Source of the DNA: Scedosporium boydii
Taxonomy: Eukaryota > Ascomycota > Sordariomycetes > Microascales > Microascaceae
NCBI GenBank assembly: GCA_002221725.1
Contig: NJFT01000018.1
Span: 124,001-188,000 of the forward strand
Length of the DNA stretch: 64,000 nucleotides
Direction of reading: 5' to 3'
Positions 38,901 to 51,818 of this stretch are shown here, in pieces. Positions within the stretch are counted from its first letter, which is position 1. The number at the start of each line of letters is the position of its first letter. The position numbers were made by a program, and so were the translations under genes. The notes beneath the pieces were generated by a model, which did not search any database, was not told the DNA's origin, and saw nothing but the letters and a program-made list of their open reading frames with translations.

Positions 38901-41900
38901 TTCGATGGTGTCGGGCTGTACAGAATCCAGGTCGTCTCCGTCCGCAACTTCAACAGGCGCATCCTTAGACTTCTTCTTCTTCTTCTTCTTGTCCTTAGAT
39001 TCGTCTGCAGGTTCTTCGATTGCGTCCGGTCGACAAGGGGTGTCCGCAACTACATCGGCGTCCGCCGGAGGATCTTCGTCAAGGGATATGAGGTCTTGCT
39101 TCTTCTTCTTGTCTTTCTTAGGAGCTTTCCATATGTCCCACGGATCATCCGTCTTAGTCTCTTCAGCTTTTGGCGGCTCCTCCGTCGTAGTCTTGCCCTT
39201 CTTCTTCTTGTCATTCTTAGATGCGCCCCAGAAATCAAAGGGATCCGTTGATGCCTTGACCGCGGCAGCATCATTTTCGAAGAGATCTCTCTTGTCGTCC
39301 TTCTTAGAAGTGCCGAGAGTGTTCCATAAGTCGTCATCGCCGGTCTTGTCTAGGCCCTTCTTTTTCTTAGTTTTGGTACTCGTGCCCCAGATATCGACAT
39401 CCGCTGTCTTTGTTGGCTCTGGCTCTGGCGTCGGCTCGGGATCATCCCAAATAGAAGCCTTCTTCTTCTTCTTATCCTTCTTCGTCGAACCGAAAGACCA
39501 TGGATCATCCTCCTCCTTCTTCTCTTCCTTGGCCTCGGTCTCGGCGATGGGATCGGCTTCGGGTTCTGGTTCGGGAGTGTCCCATATCGACGCTTTCTTC
39601 TTTTTCTTGTCCTTCTTGGAGCTAGAGGTAGCCCAGATGTCGTCCGCCTTGGGTTCTTCCTCCTTCTCTTCCACCTTTAGAGGTTCCGGTTCTGGTTCTG
39701 GATCGTCCCAAATGGAGGCCTTCTTCTTCTTCTTGCTTTCCTTCTTCGAGCTCGTAGCCGCCCAAAGGTTGTCAGCCTCCTTGGTCTCTTCCTTCTTTTC
39801 CTCCTTTTCGGGTTCCGGATCGTCCCATATTGAGCCCTTCTTTTTCTTCTTGTCCTTTTTGGAGCTGGCCGTGTCCCAGATATCGTCCGTCGGCTCTTCG
39901 GTCTTTTTCTCCTCTTCTTTTGGCGGCTCGGGCTCCGGATCGTCCCAAATGGAGGTCTTCTTCTTCTTCTTCTTGTCCTTCGTAGAAGCAGAAATGGACC
40001 AGATATCCTCCTCTACCTTCTTAGGCTCCTCATCCTTCGGCGGTTCTGGCTCGGGCTCGTCCCAAAGAGAGCCCTTCTTCTTCTTGGTTTTCTTGGAGGC
40101 GGAAGTGGCCCAGATATCGTCCTCAGGTTCGCTTTCCTTCTTCTCTTCCTCGTTCTTGGCAGGGTCCGCTTCCGTGGTATCCCAAATAGAGGCCTTCTTC
40201 TTTTTCTCCTTCTTCGAAGCGGAAATTCCCCAGATATCATCAGCCTTGTCCTCGACCTTGGGCTCCTCTTCCACAGCGGGTTCTGGTTCCGGGTCATCCC
40301 ATATAGAGTTCTTCTTCTTTTTCTTGTCCTTCTTGGAAGTAGTTCCCCATATGTCGGCCTTCTCCTTCTCTTTTACCTCTTCCTTAGGAGGCTCAGGCTC
40401 AGGTTCAGGTTCAGGTTCAGGTTCGTCCCAAGGAGAGTTCTTCTTCTTGTTCTTCTTCTCCTTTTTCGAAGTAGTTCCCCAGATGTCGACCTTCTCTTCC
40501 TTCTCCTTGGCCTCCTCCTTTGGAGGATCGGGCACAGGATCGTCCCATATGGAGTTCTTCTTCTTCTTCTTCTTGGAAGAAGTTCCCCAGATGTCAGCCT
40601 TCTCCTCCTTTGGAGGCTCAGGTTCAGGTTCAGGTTCAGGCTCCGGCTCAGGCTCGGGTTCAGGCTCAGGCGCCGGGTCGTCCCATATGGAGTTCTTCTT
40701 CTTGTTCTTCTTGTCCTTTTTAGAAGTAGTCCCCCAGATGTCGTCCTTCTCCTCTCCCTTCTCCTTCACCTCTTCCTTAGGGGGATCCGGCACAGGCTCA
40801 GGGTCGTCCCAGATAGAAGCCTTCTTCTTCTTCTTCTTCGAAGTCGTGGTTCCCCAGATGTCGGTCTTCTCTTCCTCTTTTGGTAGCTCTTCTGGAGCAG
40901 GCTCAGGCTCAGGCTCAGGTTCCGGCTCAGGAGTATCCCAGATCGAGGCCTTCTTCTTCTTACTACTCTTCTTAGTGGAGGTCGCCCAGATATCATCCTT
41001 CTCTTCTTCCTTCTTTTCTTGTTTAGGTTCAGGTTCAGGTTCAGGATCATCCCAAATTGACGCCTTTTTCTTTTTCTTGTCCTTCTTAGAAGTAGAAGTG
41101 TCCCAGATGTCATCTTTCGCCTCCTCCTCTTTTGGCGGTTCTTCCTCGATCTTGGTTTCCTCCTTGATAGGTTCCGGCTCGGGGTCATCCCAGATCGACG
41201 CCTTCTTCTTCTTCTTCTTCGAGGAAGTCGTCGTGCCCCAGGCATCATCCTTCTCCTCCTTTTTCGTCTCCTCCTTTGGCGGATCGGGCTCCGGGACGTC
41301 CCAGATAGATGTCTTTTTCTTCTTTTTGTCCTTCTTAGACATTATGGCGCCCCAAGCGTCATTGTCCTCTTCCTTCTTTTTCTTTTCACCCTCCTCCTCC
41401 TCCTCTAATCTCTTACGCTCTGCTTCCTCCTCCTCTTCCTTCCTCCTCCTCTCCTCTTCCTCCTCCTTTTTCTTCTTCTCCTCATCCTCCTTGCCAGTAT
41501 CGGGCTCATCCCAAATCGAAGCCTTCTTCTTCTTCTTCTTTTTTGATACCGGGGCACCCCAAGGACTAGCTTCTTCTTCCTCTTTCTTCTTCTTCTCCTC
41601 CTTTTCCTTCTTCTTCTTTTCTTCCTCTTCCTCCAGTCTCTTCTTCTCAGCTTCCTCTTCCTCTTTCTTCTTCCTCTCTTCTTCCTCCTTCTTTTTCTTC
41701 TCCTCTTCCTCCTTACTATTATCAGGCTCATCCCAGATAGAAGCCTTCTTCTTCTTCTTCTTATCCTTCTTAGACAAAGGGGCGGCCAAAATATTAGCTT
41801 CTTCCTCTTTCCTCTTCTTCTCTTCCTCTTGTCTCTTCTTCTCAGCCTCCTCTTCCTCAATCCGCTTACGCTCTGCTTCCTCCTCTTCCTCTTCCCTCTT

Positions 41901-44669
41901 CTTCTCTTCTTCTTCCTTCTTTTTCCTCTCCTCTTCCTCCTTACTATTATCAGGCTCATCCCAAATAGATGCCTTCTTCTTCTTCTTCTTATCTTTCTTG
42001 GACGTAGGGGCCCAAGCATTGGCTTCTTCTGCTTTCTTCTTCTCCTCCTCCTCTTTCTTCTTCTGTTCCTCTTCCTCTAGTCTCTTCTTCTCAGCCTCTT
42101 CTTCCTCAATCCTCTTACGTTCCGCCTCCTCCTCTTCCTCCTTCTTTTTCTTGTCTTCTTCTACCTTCGAAGTGTCCACGTCATCCCAGATTGAAGCCTT
42201 CTTTTTCTTCTTACTCTTCTTTGAAGTGGCTGTGGAACCCCAGATGCTAGGCTCTTCCTTCTTGTTCTCCTCCTCCTCCTTCTTCTTCCTTTCTTCCTCT
42301 TCTAATCTCTTCTTCTCAGCCTCCTCTTCCTCAACCCTCTTGCGTTCCGCCTCTTCCTCTTCCTCCTTCCTCTTACGTTCTGCCTCCTCCTCTTCCTCTT
42401 TCTTCTTCTTCTCTTCTTCCGCCTTCGAAGTTTCCAGGTCGTCCCAGATTGAAGCCTTCTTCTTCTTCTTACCCTTTTTTGAAGTAGCTGCGGAGCCCCA
42501 TACGCTGGATTCTTCCTCTTTCTTCTTCTTTTCTTCTTCCTCCTTTCGTTTCGCCTCCTCTTCTTCTTCCAGCCTCTTCCTCTCAGCTTCTTGTTCCTCT
42601 TCTTTCCTCTTCTTTTCTTCCTCTTCCTCCTTCTTTTTCTTCTCTTCATCCGCCTGCGAAGTCTCCAAGTCGTCCCAGATTGAAGGCTTCTTCTTCTTTT
42701 TACCCTTTTTTGAAGTAGCTGCGCCCCGTATGCTGGATTCTTCCTCTTTCTTCTTCTTCTCTTCCTCCTCCTTTCGTTTCGCTTCCTCCTCCTCTTCCCG
42801 TCTCAGCCGCTCCTGTTCCTCTTCTTCATCCTTCTTCTTCTGCTCAGCCTCGGCGTCCACATCCGGCGTTGGCTCAGGGTCGTCCCAAATCGAGGCTTTC
42901 TTCTTCTTCTTCTTTTTGTCTTTTTGGGACGTAGGGGGAGTGGACCAATCATCCGCCACCACCTCCTTCTTCTCCTCCTCCTTTGGCGGCTCGGGGACAG
43001 CGTCCGGCACTGGGTCATCCCAAATAGACGTCTTCTTCTTTTTCTTATCCTTCTTCGAGGCTGGCGCTGACCAGGGACTGGCTTCTTCGGGCTCTGGTTC
43101 GACGACTGGTTCGGGTTCAGATTCGGGTTCGGGTTCGAGATCTAGAATCTTATTTTTCTTACTCTTCTTGTTGCTGGTGGCCCAGAAGTCGTCCATCTTC
43201 TCATCGATCTTTTCGGGCTCGTTAGTAACTGCGGGCGCAGGATCATCCCAGATGGACGCCTTCTTCTTCTTCTTCTTGCTGGACGTTCCGAGGGACCACT
43301 GGTCGTCGTCTTTCGTCGAAGTCTTATCGGGCTCGGGCTCGGCAATCGGCTCTGCATCTACGTCAGCACCCTTACCTTTCTTCTTCTTCTTGGTGGTAGT
43401 GGTGCCCCAACCACCCCAAGAGTCTTCCACTTTAGCTGGTTCCGGTTCCGGCTCCAGCTCGGGGGCAGGGGGGGGATCTGGGACTCCAAAGTCGTCTAAG
43501 AAGTCATTCTTCTTCTTCTTCTTTTTGCTGTCTTTAGCGGGTGTAAACCAGTTATCGTCTGCCGCGGGTTCCGTCGCGGCCTGGACATCGGGTTCTGGGT
43601 CAGCTTCAAAAGAGAACGTCGTTTTCTTTCCCTTCTTCTTGGTACTGGAAGTACCCCAGGCCCAGCCATCGTCGTTTTTCGAGGTGTCCAGATCCTGGAT
43701 CGTGTCTTCGGCAGGCTTCTCCGGCTCTGGATCGTCATCCCAAGGGCTCGACTTCTTTTTCTTCTTGTTGTCCTTCTTAGCAGCCGTTCCAAAGTCATCC
43801 CAAGCACTGCCGTTGTCCTTTGACCCATCGGCGTCTGCGTTTTCCTCCTCAATGTCACCGAAGGCACCGAACGAGACGCTGGACTTCTGCGACTTGGAGC
43901 GCCCAGCACTCCATGGATTAGAATTGTCTTCTTCTTTCTTTTCGTCTTCCTTGGCAGTAGCGAAGCCCCAGACGGTTTTAGAAATCCCTGTCTTCCAGCT
44001 AGAAGCCCATGCGCCAAAGGATGACGATTTCGTGTCGGTAGAGGTCTCAAAGTCAAGACCGAGTTTCCCATTCACATCGTCGCCAAGTTTTATCTCCTGA
44101 AAAGAGTCCGTGCCGAAGTCGGAAGTGGGTATGTCGGGAAGAAAAGAGGATGATGGAGTCTCGGTGTCTGTGACCGCCGCACCCTTCTTGCCCTTTTTCG
44201 TCTTCTTGGAAGTAACTGGCGTGGACCAGGCATCATCCAGGGTTGGCGCATCGCCGCCATCTTTGTCCTTGTCCTTATCCTTGTCCTTGTCTTTGTCGTT
44301 GTCGTCATTCCCATCGCCGCTGGCGCCTGCTCCTGAACCATTTCCGGCGTCACCGCCGGTTTGGCCACCCCCGCTGCCGGTATCGCCAGCGCCAGCATCC
44401 TCGCCGTTTCCGGCGTTGTCCTTCTTGTCGCCACTATCATTATTCCGCTTGGCCGCAGCATTCTTCTTCTTTTTCTTCGGCCCGACCTCGCGAAGGCCGT
44501 CGCGAGTATCCCAATCAACGAGAAAGCTCATGGAGGGATCACCAAAGATGGAAGAGGTCTGTCGGCGGTTCTGTGTGCTAGATGGTTTTGGCGGTGTGGG
44601 GAAGGAGGAGCTGGTTAGCCACGAGGGTAAGTCATGGTTCGCAAAGGCACCGGTGTTGGTAGGGTCCAT
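35931..44669 (-). CDS. giant Lys/Glu/Pro-rich repeat protein of unknown function
   Basis: Three exons (38027-44669, 37049-37878, 35931-36974) give 2,838 residues. The 148- and 74-nt introns have CTGAC and CTAAC branch sites; the first ends in GAAG. The N-terminal 130 residues are polar and Gly/Asp-rich, including a DK run. From about 43,750 down to 39,400 the protein repeats a unit of variable length: Trp plus small residues, a Lys run (KKDKKKKK), then ASIWDDPEPEPE or close variants. I count about 25 S-I/L/P-W-D blocks. In the middle third (about 41,400-42,800) the linkers become long Glu/Lys/Arg runs that should form charged single helices or coiled coils. The C-terminal third has proline runs (DVPPPPPPPAPP), Ser/Lys stretches and a RRAERE helix, and ends SSWWKKLTGS*. 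There is no signal peptide, membrane segment or known domain. Scaffold, nuclear or cytoskeletal roles are all possible. Confidence 0.8.
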
Positions 44670-46469
44670 GACCTGGTCGAGGTCGCTCGAGGGTTCGGGT
44701 TCAGGGGCGGACGGGTACGGGAAGCTCCGAGACCATCTCGGGGAGGGGTCTGGGACTACGAGGGGAGTCGGTATAGATCGGGGGTGCGTGTTCGACGGAG
44801 ATTGGTTGTGGTAGGTCTAAATAGGAGGCCAACGTCAATCAGTCGGTCAGCAAGCGGCTTCGTCTAGGTGAGAGGTTGCAGGCAGGGGTGGATCAAGCGG
44901 CGCGGCGCGGCGGCGGGCTTCCCCAAGCCGTGCCCATCAAAAGCCCAACGACACACAGCGACACAGGCACACCACAAGCCACACAAAGGGAGGTGGGTGC
45001 TCTCAAAATTAGCAGCACGGGCTATAATAGCACCCCTCTTCAGGTATTAAAGAGCTGCCCTTGGCTAGTTTTAGGGTGACCAGCAAAGCAAACGGCACTG
45101 TAACCCAGGGACAATGTTGCTCTTCCAGCAGTGGCAGACACCCGCCATTAGCCCAGGGAGACAATGTCGAACTGGAGCTGCCAAATGCACACGCCTATTA
45201 TTTGCGAGGCGCCATGCGCATACGCACGCACAACCATAAATGACCTTGCATAAATGAGGCCAGAATCCGAAGGAAGAAAGAAAGAAGGAAAAAAAAAACC
45301 GGTTTGGAAAATCACGGGAAGGGGGAATATTAAGAAAGAAAGAAAAAAAAGAATTGTGAGGAAAGGCAGAGTGATAAGAGTAGCAGCTAAGAAACCGAGA
45401 GGATAGGAAAACGAGGAGATGGAAGCATCAATGCCAGGCCGTCTGCACAGCACTCACTGCAGTATTCACTGCATGGCAGAAGGAGATTAAAACACATCGA
45501 AAGGTTTGAAGAAGCGGAGCAGAGGCGCGCTTGCGGATATCGTTCCTTATCCACGCAGCCGGCTTATCGTGGAATGAGTGAGAGAAATTAAGTCCCATAC
45601 CTTCAGATATGTTTGCACCTGGACCCAAGTTCGAGCAATAGCGCTCAGTCGGATTTGAAGGTCATATCCTTCATCCCACCCAGTCGTCGAGGGCTGGATC
45701 GTTTGCCAGCCATATGCATTTCCTATCCAGCATCCTGTGGACGTCAATACCTCGGCCGCGGCCATTCTGGAAAGTAGAGCTCGTGTGCTGCTGAGGGATT
45801 GGTGTCAAAATCATGGGGGAGGAGGGTTGGGGGACGGAAAAGCGAGCGTAGCAGGTTCGGAAATCGAGAGGGTTTTGCGATAAAGGGCCAGCGGTGGAAG
45901 GAAGCGCAGAAAGTCCGAGTGCGGTCTTTCGTCTTTCTTCTCTAGTCCCGGTCCGCGATAGTTTTAGTGTCTCTGTGCCTTTTTTTCTTCCTCTCCGAAG
46001 GGAGACCAGTCCCGCGATGCTTCAAATATCACGGGTGAAGAAAAAGAATCAATGCAATACTCAAATTCCTCGGCCTTGTCGCAAGCCAAGGAGATATCAC
46101 AGGCCCCTAGTAATACAGACTATTAAGGAGAGACCGATGACAGATTGATTTCTAAACCCCCGCGAATAACAGGAGAAGAAAATTCTTCATAGACCTTCAC
46201 TAATAGTAAAGATTCTCAAGGGCGTCGTTGTTTTTGCGTTCTCGTTTGGTGTAAGTGTAAAGTGGAAAGAGGAAGAAAAGTTCAATCCATGTTCCACTGT
46301 ACGGAAGTACTGTACGAACCAGAAGTATCAATCATGGTCTGGTCCGTCTGTGCTGCACGTCTGCCCAGACTCTGGACATGTCGGGACGGATGAAGTAATG
46401 GTAATTACACCAATGCAGCCAGAAAAAGTACGTACCCAAATCTGAGGTGGGCGGATGGCTAGAATACAA

Positions 46470-46480
46470 GTACGAAGTAC
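46470..46480. repeat. dispersed element GTACGAAGTAC
   Basis: Exact 11-mer copy of the intergenic element, in the 7.1-kb gene-poor region. Confidence 0.65.
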
Positions 46481-47777
46481 ACAACAACACACCATGAGGC
46501 CTCGTTACTTCGTTCCTTCCTTTCGTTTTAGCGTGTGAGGGGCGTGGGTGACCAAATGTGACCCAGAAAGGTACAATTGGAACAGAAAAGGGCAGCTGTT
46601 TGTGGAGCAAGGAGCATGAAGGGGCGTGGTGGGCTGGTGGTCCACTATGAACATTCAGCGAGTAGCGTGGACAGACAACTTCATAAGAGACCAGACCCTT
46701 TTCCTATCCAGACACCTGGGCGTACTTTCGGAGATTTGGGAGGGTCTGAACATGACCGTCACCGCTTGCCTGTCAAAAATACCAGACAGCTCTGGATGGA
46801 CGTACCATCACCATTCTCCCAGTATGAGTGCGATGTAATTGCCCGTAGATTACTAGATTGCTTCGTGGAAGAGCCAACATGTCTGGCACGGCATCCATCA
46901 AGAGCTAGGCAATGTTGCGGCTTTACCTGGATTGAGGCTTCGTTACTGAAAGGTGCAAGTCTCAGGGCACGCCCAAATTTTGTTTTTATCGCCTCTCAAA
47001 TCAAATCGGCTGTCACATCATCAGAGGGGGGAAACAGATCCCATCACCAACGAGAACTCTTGCCCCCTTTTTTTGCCTCTTCAGGGCGCCTCGTACTCAC
47101 GCCAGTCTTAGATCCAGCCTTCAGATGGCAAAAAGAAAGAAAGAAAGAAAATTCTTTCCTCGTTGACAAACCAAGACACAAGTCTGGGTCCTCAGACATG
47201 GTTGACGTCGATGCTCGGTCCAGGCTCTGCCATCTTTGTCCTCGGATAGGATAAACAAGAAACAACCATGGGAAAAGAAGCAAGGGTGGAAACCCCAAAG
47301 GGGATGATCAGGATGGGTGACGACGAATAGACGAACAGAACCAATCGGTTTTGATAGGTGGGACAGCCTATAGCCTCCCACACGAGACCACTCTTGTCAC
47401 CGATCTGGTCGTCTGGCAGTTACTCTTAACTCTTAATGTGAGGAGTAAAACTACGAAGAACTGCGCAAAGAATATTTGCGGTTGATAAATCACACTAGAG
47501 ATTATGGTCACCAAGTCCTCCGCGAAAGGAGCAGTGTTTGCAAGGACAGAAGTTGTGGAGGAATGGTATCGAGTATAAGTCGGGATTGACTGATATCAAC
47601 GACTTCAACGAAAAGTACCACACGACAAGACAACCATTGGACATCTGCTCCAAACAAGCTTAAGTTTTGACGAAAAAGGAAACTGGTCGAGAATTGTTAA
47701 TTCCATCAATGTGGATCCAACCGCAATTACCGATTCTCCTCGTTATTCCCCAATATCGATGTTGTCTTTACTATGAA

Positions 47778-47787
47778 GTACGAAGTA
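47778..47787. repeat. dispersed element GTACGAAGTA
   Basis: Ten-base match, preceded by another GAAG. Confidence 0.55.
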
Positions 47788-48280
47788 ATTGATGTTGATG
47801 TTAACTTCATATCCCATTGTATGTCCAGCCCCGACTAATACCGGTCCGTGGACAGCCGAGCAATGAACTCGACCAACCAAGAGAGTGTGAGGTCTGCTCA
47901 AGGGTATTTATTTCCTACAGGGCGTGCACAGCACACGCGAGGAATGTTCTTCCGTCCATCTGATGTTCCCTCTTCCGGCTATTATTTTCTGCTGTTTCAG
48001 GAGTCGGGACCATCTACATATTTGTACAAGTATATCCAAATGCGGTCTGGTCAAAGGCTTCGTGAAATGGAAGGCTGTCCTTGTAAATTGAAGATATCGA
48101 TGAAGGCTCCACCTCAATGCCAATATGCGGACAGACAAATTTTTGGTATGTAGTCCTCGTTCGAGAGCATCAATTTGATAATAGGGGATCCCCTTTGATA
48201 GGCACTCATTCCCGATGGATATGCCCTGGCCCCAGCCAAGGGCCAGTATTGGCTGGGCTTCCCGGGTCCTACATTACTCC

Positions 48281-48291
48281 GTACTTCGTAC
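48281..48291. repeat. dispersed element GTACTTCGTAC
   Basis: Exact 11-mer copy in reverse orientation. Confidence 0.65.
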
Positions 48292-50125
48292 AAGCGTGAA
48301 TCGGAATCCTCTGAACATGGAACAGAATGGATGAGCACATCCATGGATATTTACTTGTAGGGTCCCTTGCACGCCGCCGGGAGATGGGCAGACATCTGAG
48401 ATAAAGATTAAGTCGATAATATCCGGAAGAACTGGTCGCCCTCCACACTGCACCAATGCACCATTGCTGCACCACAGGCTGCACCACAGGGAGCCCGAAC
48501 TTGAGCTCGTGCAAAGCATCAATCACACCCACCCCTAAGAATAGCACCAGACCCTTCTTCCCCCTTTTGTGTCAGGTGTCTCTAGATCCATGCTTCAACG
48601 GGTAACACTCCCGCATCGTCCGCCACCACTACGCTCATGTGTGACCATTCCCACGCAAGGCCGAGAACTTGTTTCGAACCTTTCTCTCCCCTCTTGGTAG
48701 TTTATGAGACATTGATGACCCTTTTTTTTTTCGTGCTTGGATAGATACCCCGCCTCGCCTAAATAATTGCGTAAAAATCTGTGTATCGTTTACCCTTGCA
48801 TTGCACCCTTCTTGCCCTTATCTAAACCAGGTCACGAGCAAGCATGGGTCCCATCCGAGTCATGGGTGGCCTCCAGGGTGCCGCAACTAAAGTTTCCAGG
48901 GCTCCACGTTCGCGTTGAGGTTGGGAATTGACGATATTTGGCGGTCTCGTGCTCCATGCTCTTTTTCCATCTACAGTAAATGGAGGGAGGCAAATAAGAT
49001 GCGGACCAAGGGAGGTGGTTGGAGCAAGTAAACTAAATTTGATCCACGCGAAATGCCGCGTCGTGAATGGTGGGGACGGTAAAGATCCTCCTCCCAATAT
49101 GTAGCCTTCCTTGTTAGTTTTCTCCGTAGCTATGACAGGATCCGGCTCCTTGACACTTCCGCTTCACAATGAATTTTTACCTTGAGCTGACACGGCGGGC
49201 CTGGTTTGGGGTTGGTCCAGCTCGATTAGTCCTTTGTTGCTGTGGATCCGCCCTGGTTACATTGCTGTCTTGCAAGCCTGCAAAGTGCAGAGATGAGGTA
49301 TCGATACATCTCACCAGGCATCGATGCGCCTCACTCAACGTCCCGGACAGCTGAAGCGAAGGCCACGGTTCTTCCACGTCAGTGGGTTTCTCCGTCAACA
49401 TAAGGCTACTCGAAATACCCACATGCATGTCATTGGCCTGGGCCTCTCTCTCGCTCACTTTCTGATCTGACGATCGCATAGGGGGGGCCCCATTTGTCTG
49501 TCCGTAATAGAGCAGAGCAGGCCAAAAGCAAGATTGTTGGCATCGGCACAACACACTCCTCCTGTCTAGCCATGTTGGTGTGCAGCAGCGCATAAGGACC
49601 GGAAAGACTGATGGGCACTAATTGCTGCAAAAACCAACCTCCTCCAAAAAAAAGACCCGCAAAGAGAGTTTGACGGATGATGACGGGAACTAGCACCATT
49701 CCGGTCGCTCTGCTGAGCCTATCCCCGTCCAGATCTTGCCCAAAGAGGAATCGCTCAACGCTCACCGCCAAATCCAGCGGACAGGACAAACCTGCAAGAC
49801 CTGTGCCACAACAGAAACCCTGTTTGACCAACCAACAAGGAGGAGGGGGCTGTTCCGGGATGTTATGTATTGGCTATTGTCGATTGTTTCCTGCTTCTCC
49901 GTTCAGTTTGCGTGGAAGTCGTATACTAATATCACACGCAGCAGCAATACAACATCGCCCGGAAGGAAAAGGCGCAGTGCACGGAGTATGGAATGTGTAA
50001 TACATATGCTTAATAGGAATAAGGCGAGAGGGACGGAAACAAAGGTTTTGTTGAAGAAGCGCGGCATTGACGCCCAAACCCCCAAAGAAAACGCACGATT
50101 CACGATGTCCAAGTGGAGAGGATCC

Positions 50126-50151
50126 GATCATGGGAAGTCGAACCCATGATC
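50126..50151. repeat. 9-bp inverted repeat enclosing a tRNA B-box-like loop
   Basis: GATCATGGG and CCCATGATC form a perfect 9-bp stem around an 8-base loop. On the minus strand the centre reads GGGTTCGACTTCCC, like a tRNA T-arm with one extra T. No matching acceptor, D or anticodon arm is found beside it, so at most it is a tRNA remnant. Confidence 0.4.
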
Positions 50152-51772
50152 AACCCGCGTTGTTCCCGAGTCCACTTGCTGCTGCATAATTGAAGTGCAC
50201 CACGGGTAGGCTAGTGAGCTACATCAACCACATTTTTTTTCTCTTGCCGAGAAATTATTGGTACCCGAGGGAAGCGAAGAGAATGCGGCGGATTAGAATT
50301 CAAGCCTAGGCGGTCGGTTTTCCTGGTGGAGAGTGTGTCTGTTCTCCGCATCTTCGTGAAGACCCCTCTTTTGGTGACTCTTTTCAGACTTCAGAGCAGC
50401 ATGGACCAGATGGAGAAGCGGGGAAAAGCTGCCGGCGTCGGAGTTACACTCGGGAAGCAGTTGAGGGGAGTTTTTTTGGCCAGAGATGGCCGCTTCCAAG
50501 AGAGCAAGATCTTCATTTTGTTCGCGCTGGGCAATGGCAAGGACAATGGATGGACGACTGGAACCTGAATGCCATCCATCCAGTTTAGGGCGGCGCCTTG
50601 TTTAGAGGAGACGCAGCAGGCCCGAGCATTCCAGACACGGGAGCCATTGTCAACCAGTCTGGCGGGATCTTCCGCCTCTCGTAGATACAACTCCTGTACT
50701 AAAACCTGCCAGACCGAACAAGGGGTTTCCTGGATTTCATTGCCTTCGAAAAACCTTCTCGAACAAGCGCCCCTCAATCCGCTTGATGATCTGCTGTGCT
50801 ATGCTCGAACGAAGACCAAGAGTGCACCAAAGTCCAACCTCGACCTACCACACGTGACTGCTTCTCACAATTAACCAGAAGATGGGAGGAAATGTGTCCT
50901 TCTTGAAGGGTCCGTCATTTGGCCCTGTTTTTCAGACTGATCAACCTGCAGTCATGTCCTCCGGGAGCAGGCTGTGCCACCCCAATCGGCATCGGGTTGC
51001 CCGACTGGGTCATGCCAGGTTTCACAGCAGCAGATCTCCCATAAATCGGTGATAGGAGAACCAGACAAACAGAAAAGGGGGCAACCACACCTCTCCCTTG
51101 CTGCTACAAGTGAAGGCTCCAGCTAATACACTTGTCGCCCGATGAGATACATAGGCAGATCAACTTGAAAGCGGTGACCTGCCCCAGGAGAAAAGGAAAG
51201 CGAATACTGCACATTGACGCATCTGGGAAATAATGAGGCGAAATGTGCAAACGGAGGAAATAAAAAGAATAAAGATAAAAATAAATAAATAATGTGTTTG
51301 TGTGAGCCTGCATCTACTACAGCCTCATCTCCAAGCTCAACGTCAATTTCCCCAACTCATGTTGTTTTGTAGTCTCGAAGTCACCCAAACCGAAATTGCG
51401 GCTGCAACCATGCATTGTGTAGACTCTTACGCGAAGAAACGGTGTGCAAAGCAGATAGTGCTCTTGTGTCGCGTGCCTAACTACATTTATACCACTTTAA
51501 TCGAAACGAGATCAGCAAGAGGGTTTTTAGTTGAATCAAAGTTATGCGTACCTCAGACAGCCCATTACGTACCAAATATCAATGTAGTGATTGATTGATG
51601 TCTTGCGATCTGGACATTAGCTCCGTCTCTAGCGCTAAGAAACCCAAGGAGTGAGATCCTAAGAAGTGTGTATACCACATCATAGCTCAAGGACAAGTAT
51701 TGGACAATTCTGATCACAAGATGCTCCCTTCTATCTTTTCCTGCGTAACTTCATGTATTGATTGATATACAC

Positions 51773-51781
51773 TACTTCGTA
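51773..51781. repeat. dispersed element TACTTCGTA
   Basis: Nine-base core of the element, 38 bases from the 3' end of the MDR gene. Confidence 0.5.
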
Positions 51782-51818
51782 TAGCTCCTATACCTCCTCT
51801 CACCTCACATCATCAACC

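Larger units (their letters stand above)
44670..51818. other. 7.1-kb gene-poor region
   Basis: Upstream of the giant gene; the first part must be its promoter and leader. No open frame longer than about 225 codons exists, and none has a domain or splice pattern that supports a gene. The region has four exact 9-mer copies of the dispersed TACGAAGTA/TACTTCGTA element and a tRNA-like hairpin at 50126-50151. No transposase, reverse transcriptase or long repeat was recognised. Confidence 0.55.

Noticed and set aside
38032..44100. 2,022-codon plus-strand ORF as a gene
   Set aside because: It is the antisense of the repeat region; its Ser/Phe composition follows from the Lys/Glu codons of the minus-strand gene, it has no promoter or intron logic, and the minus frame continues through well-formed introns.
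46577..47254. 225-codon plus-strand ORF in the 7.1-kb desert
   Set aside because: Low-order composition, no domain and no intron; one such frame is expected in several kilobases of GC-balanced DNA.
50101..50180. A complete minus-strand tRNA at about 50.1 kb
   Set aside because: Only a T-arm-like hairpin with an 8-base loop is present; no acceptor or anticodon stem pairs with it.
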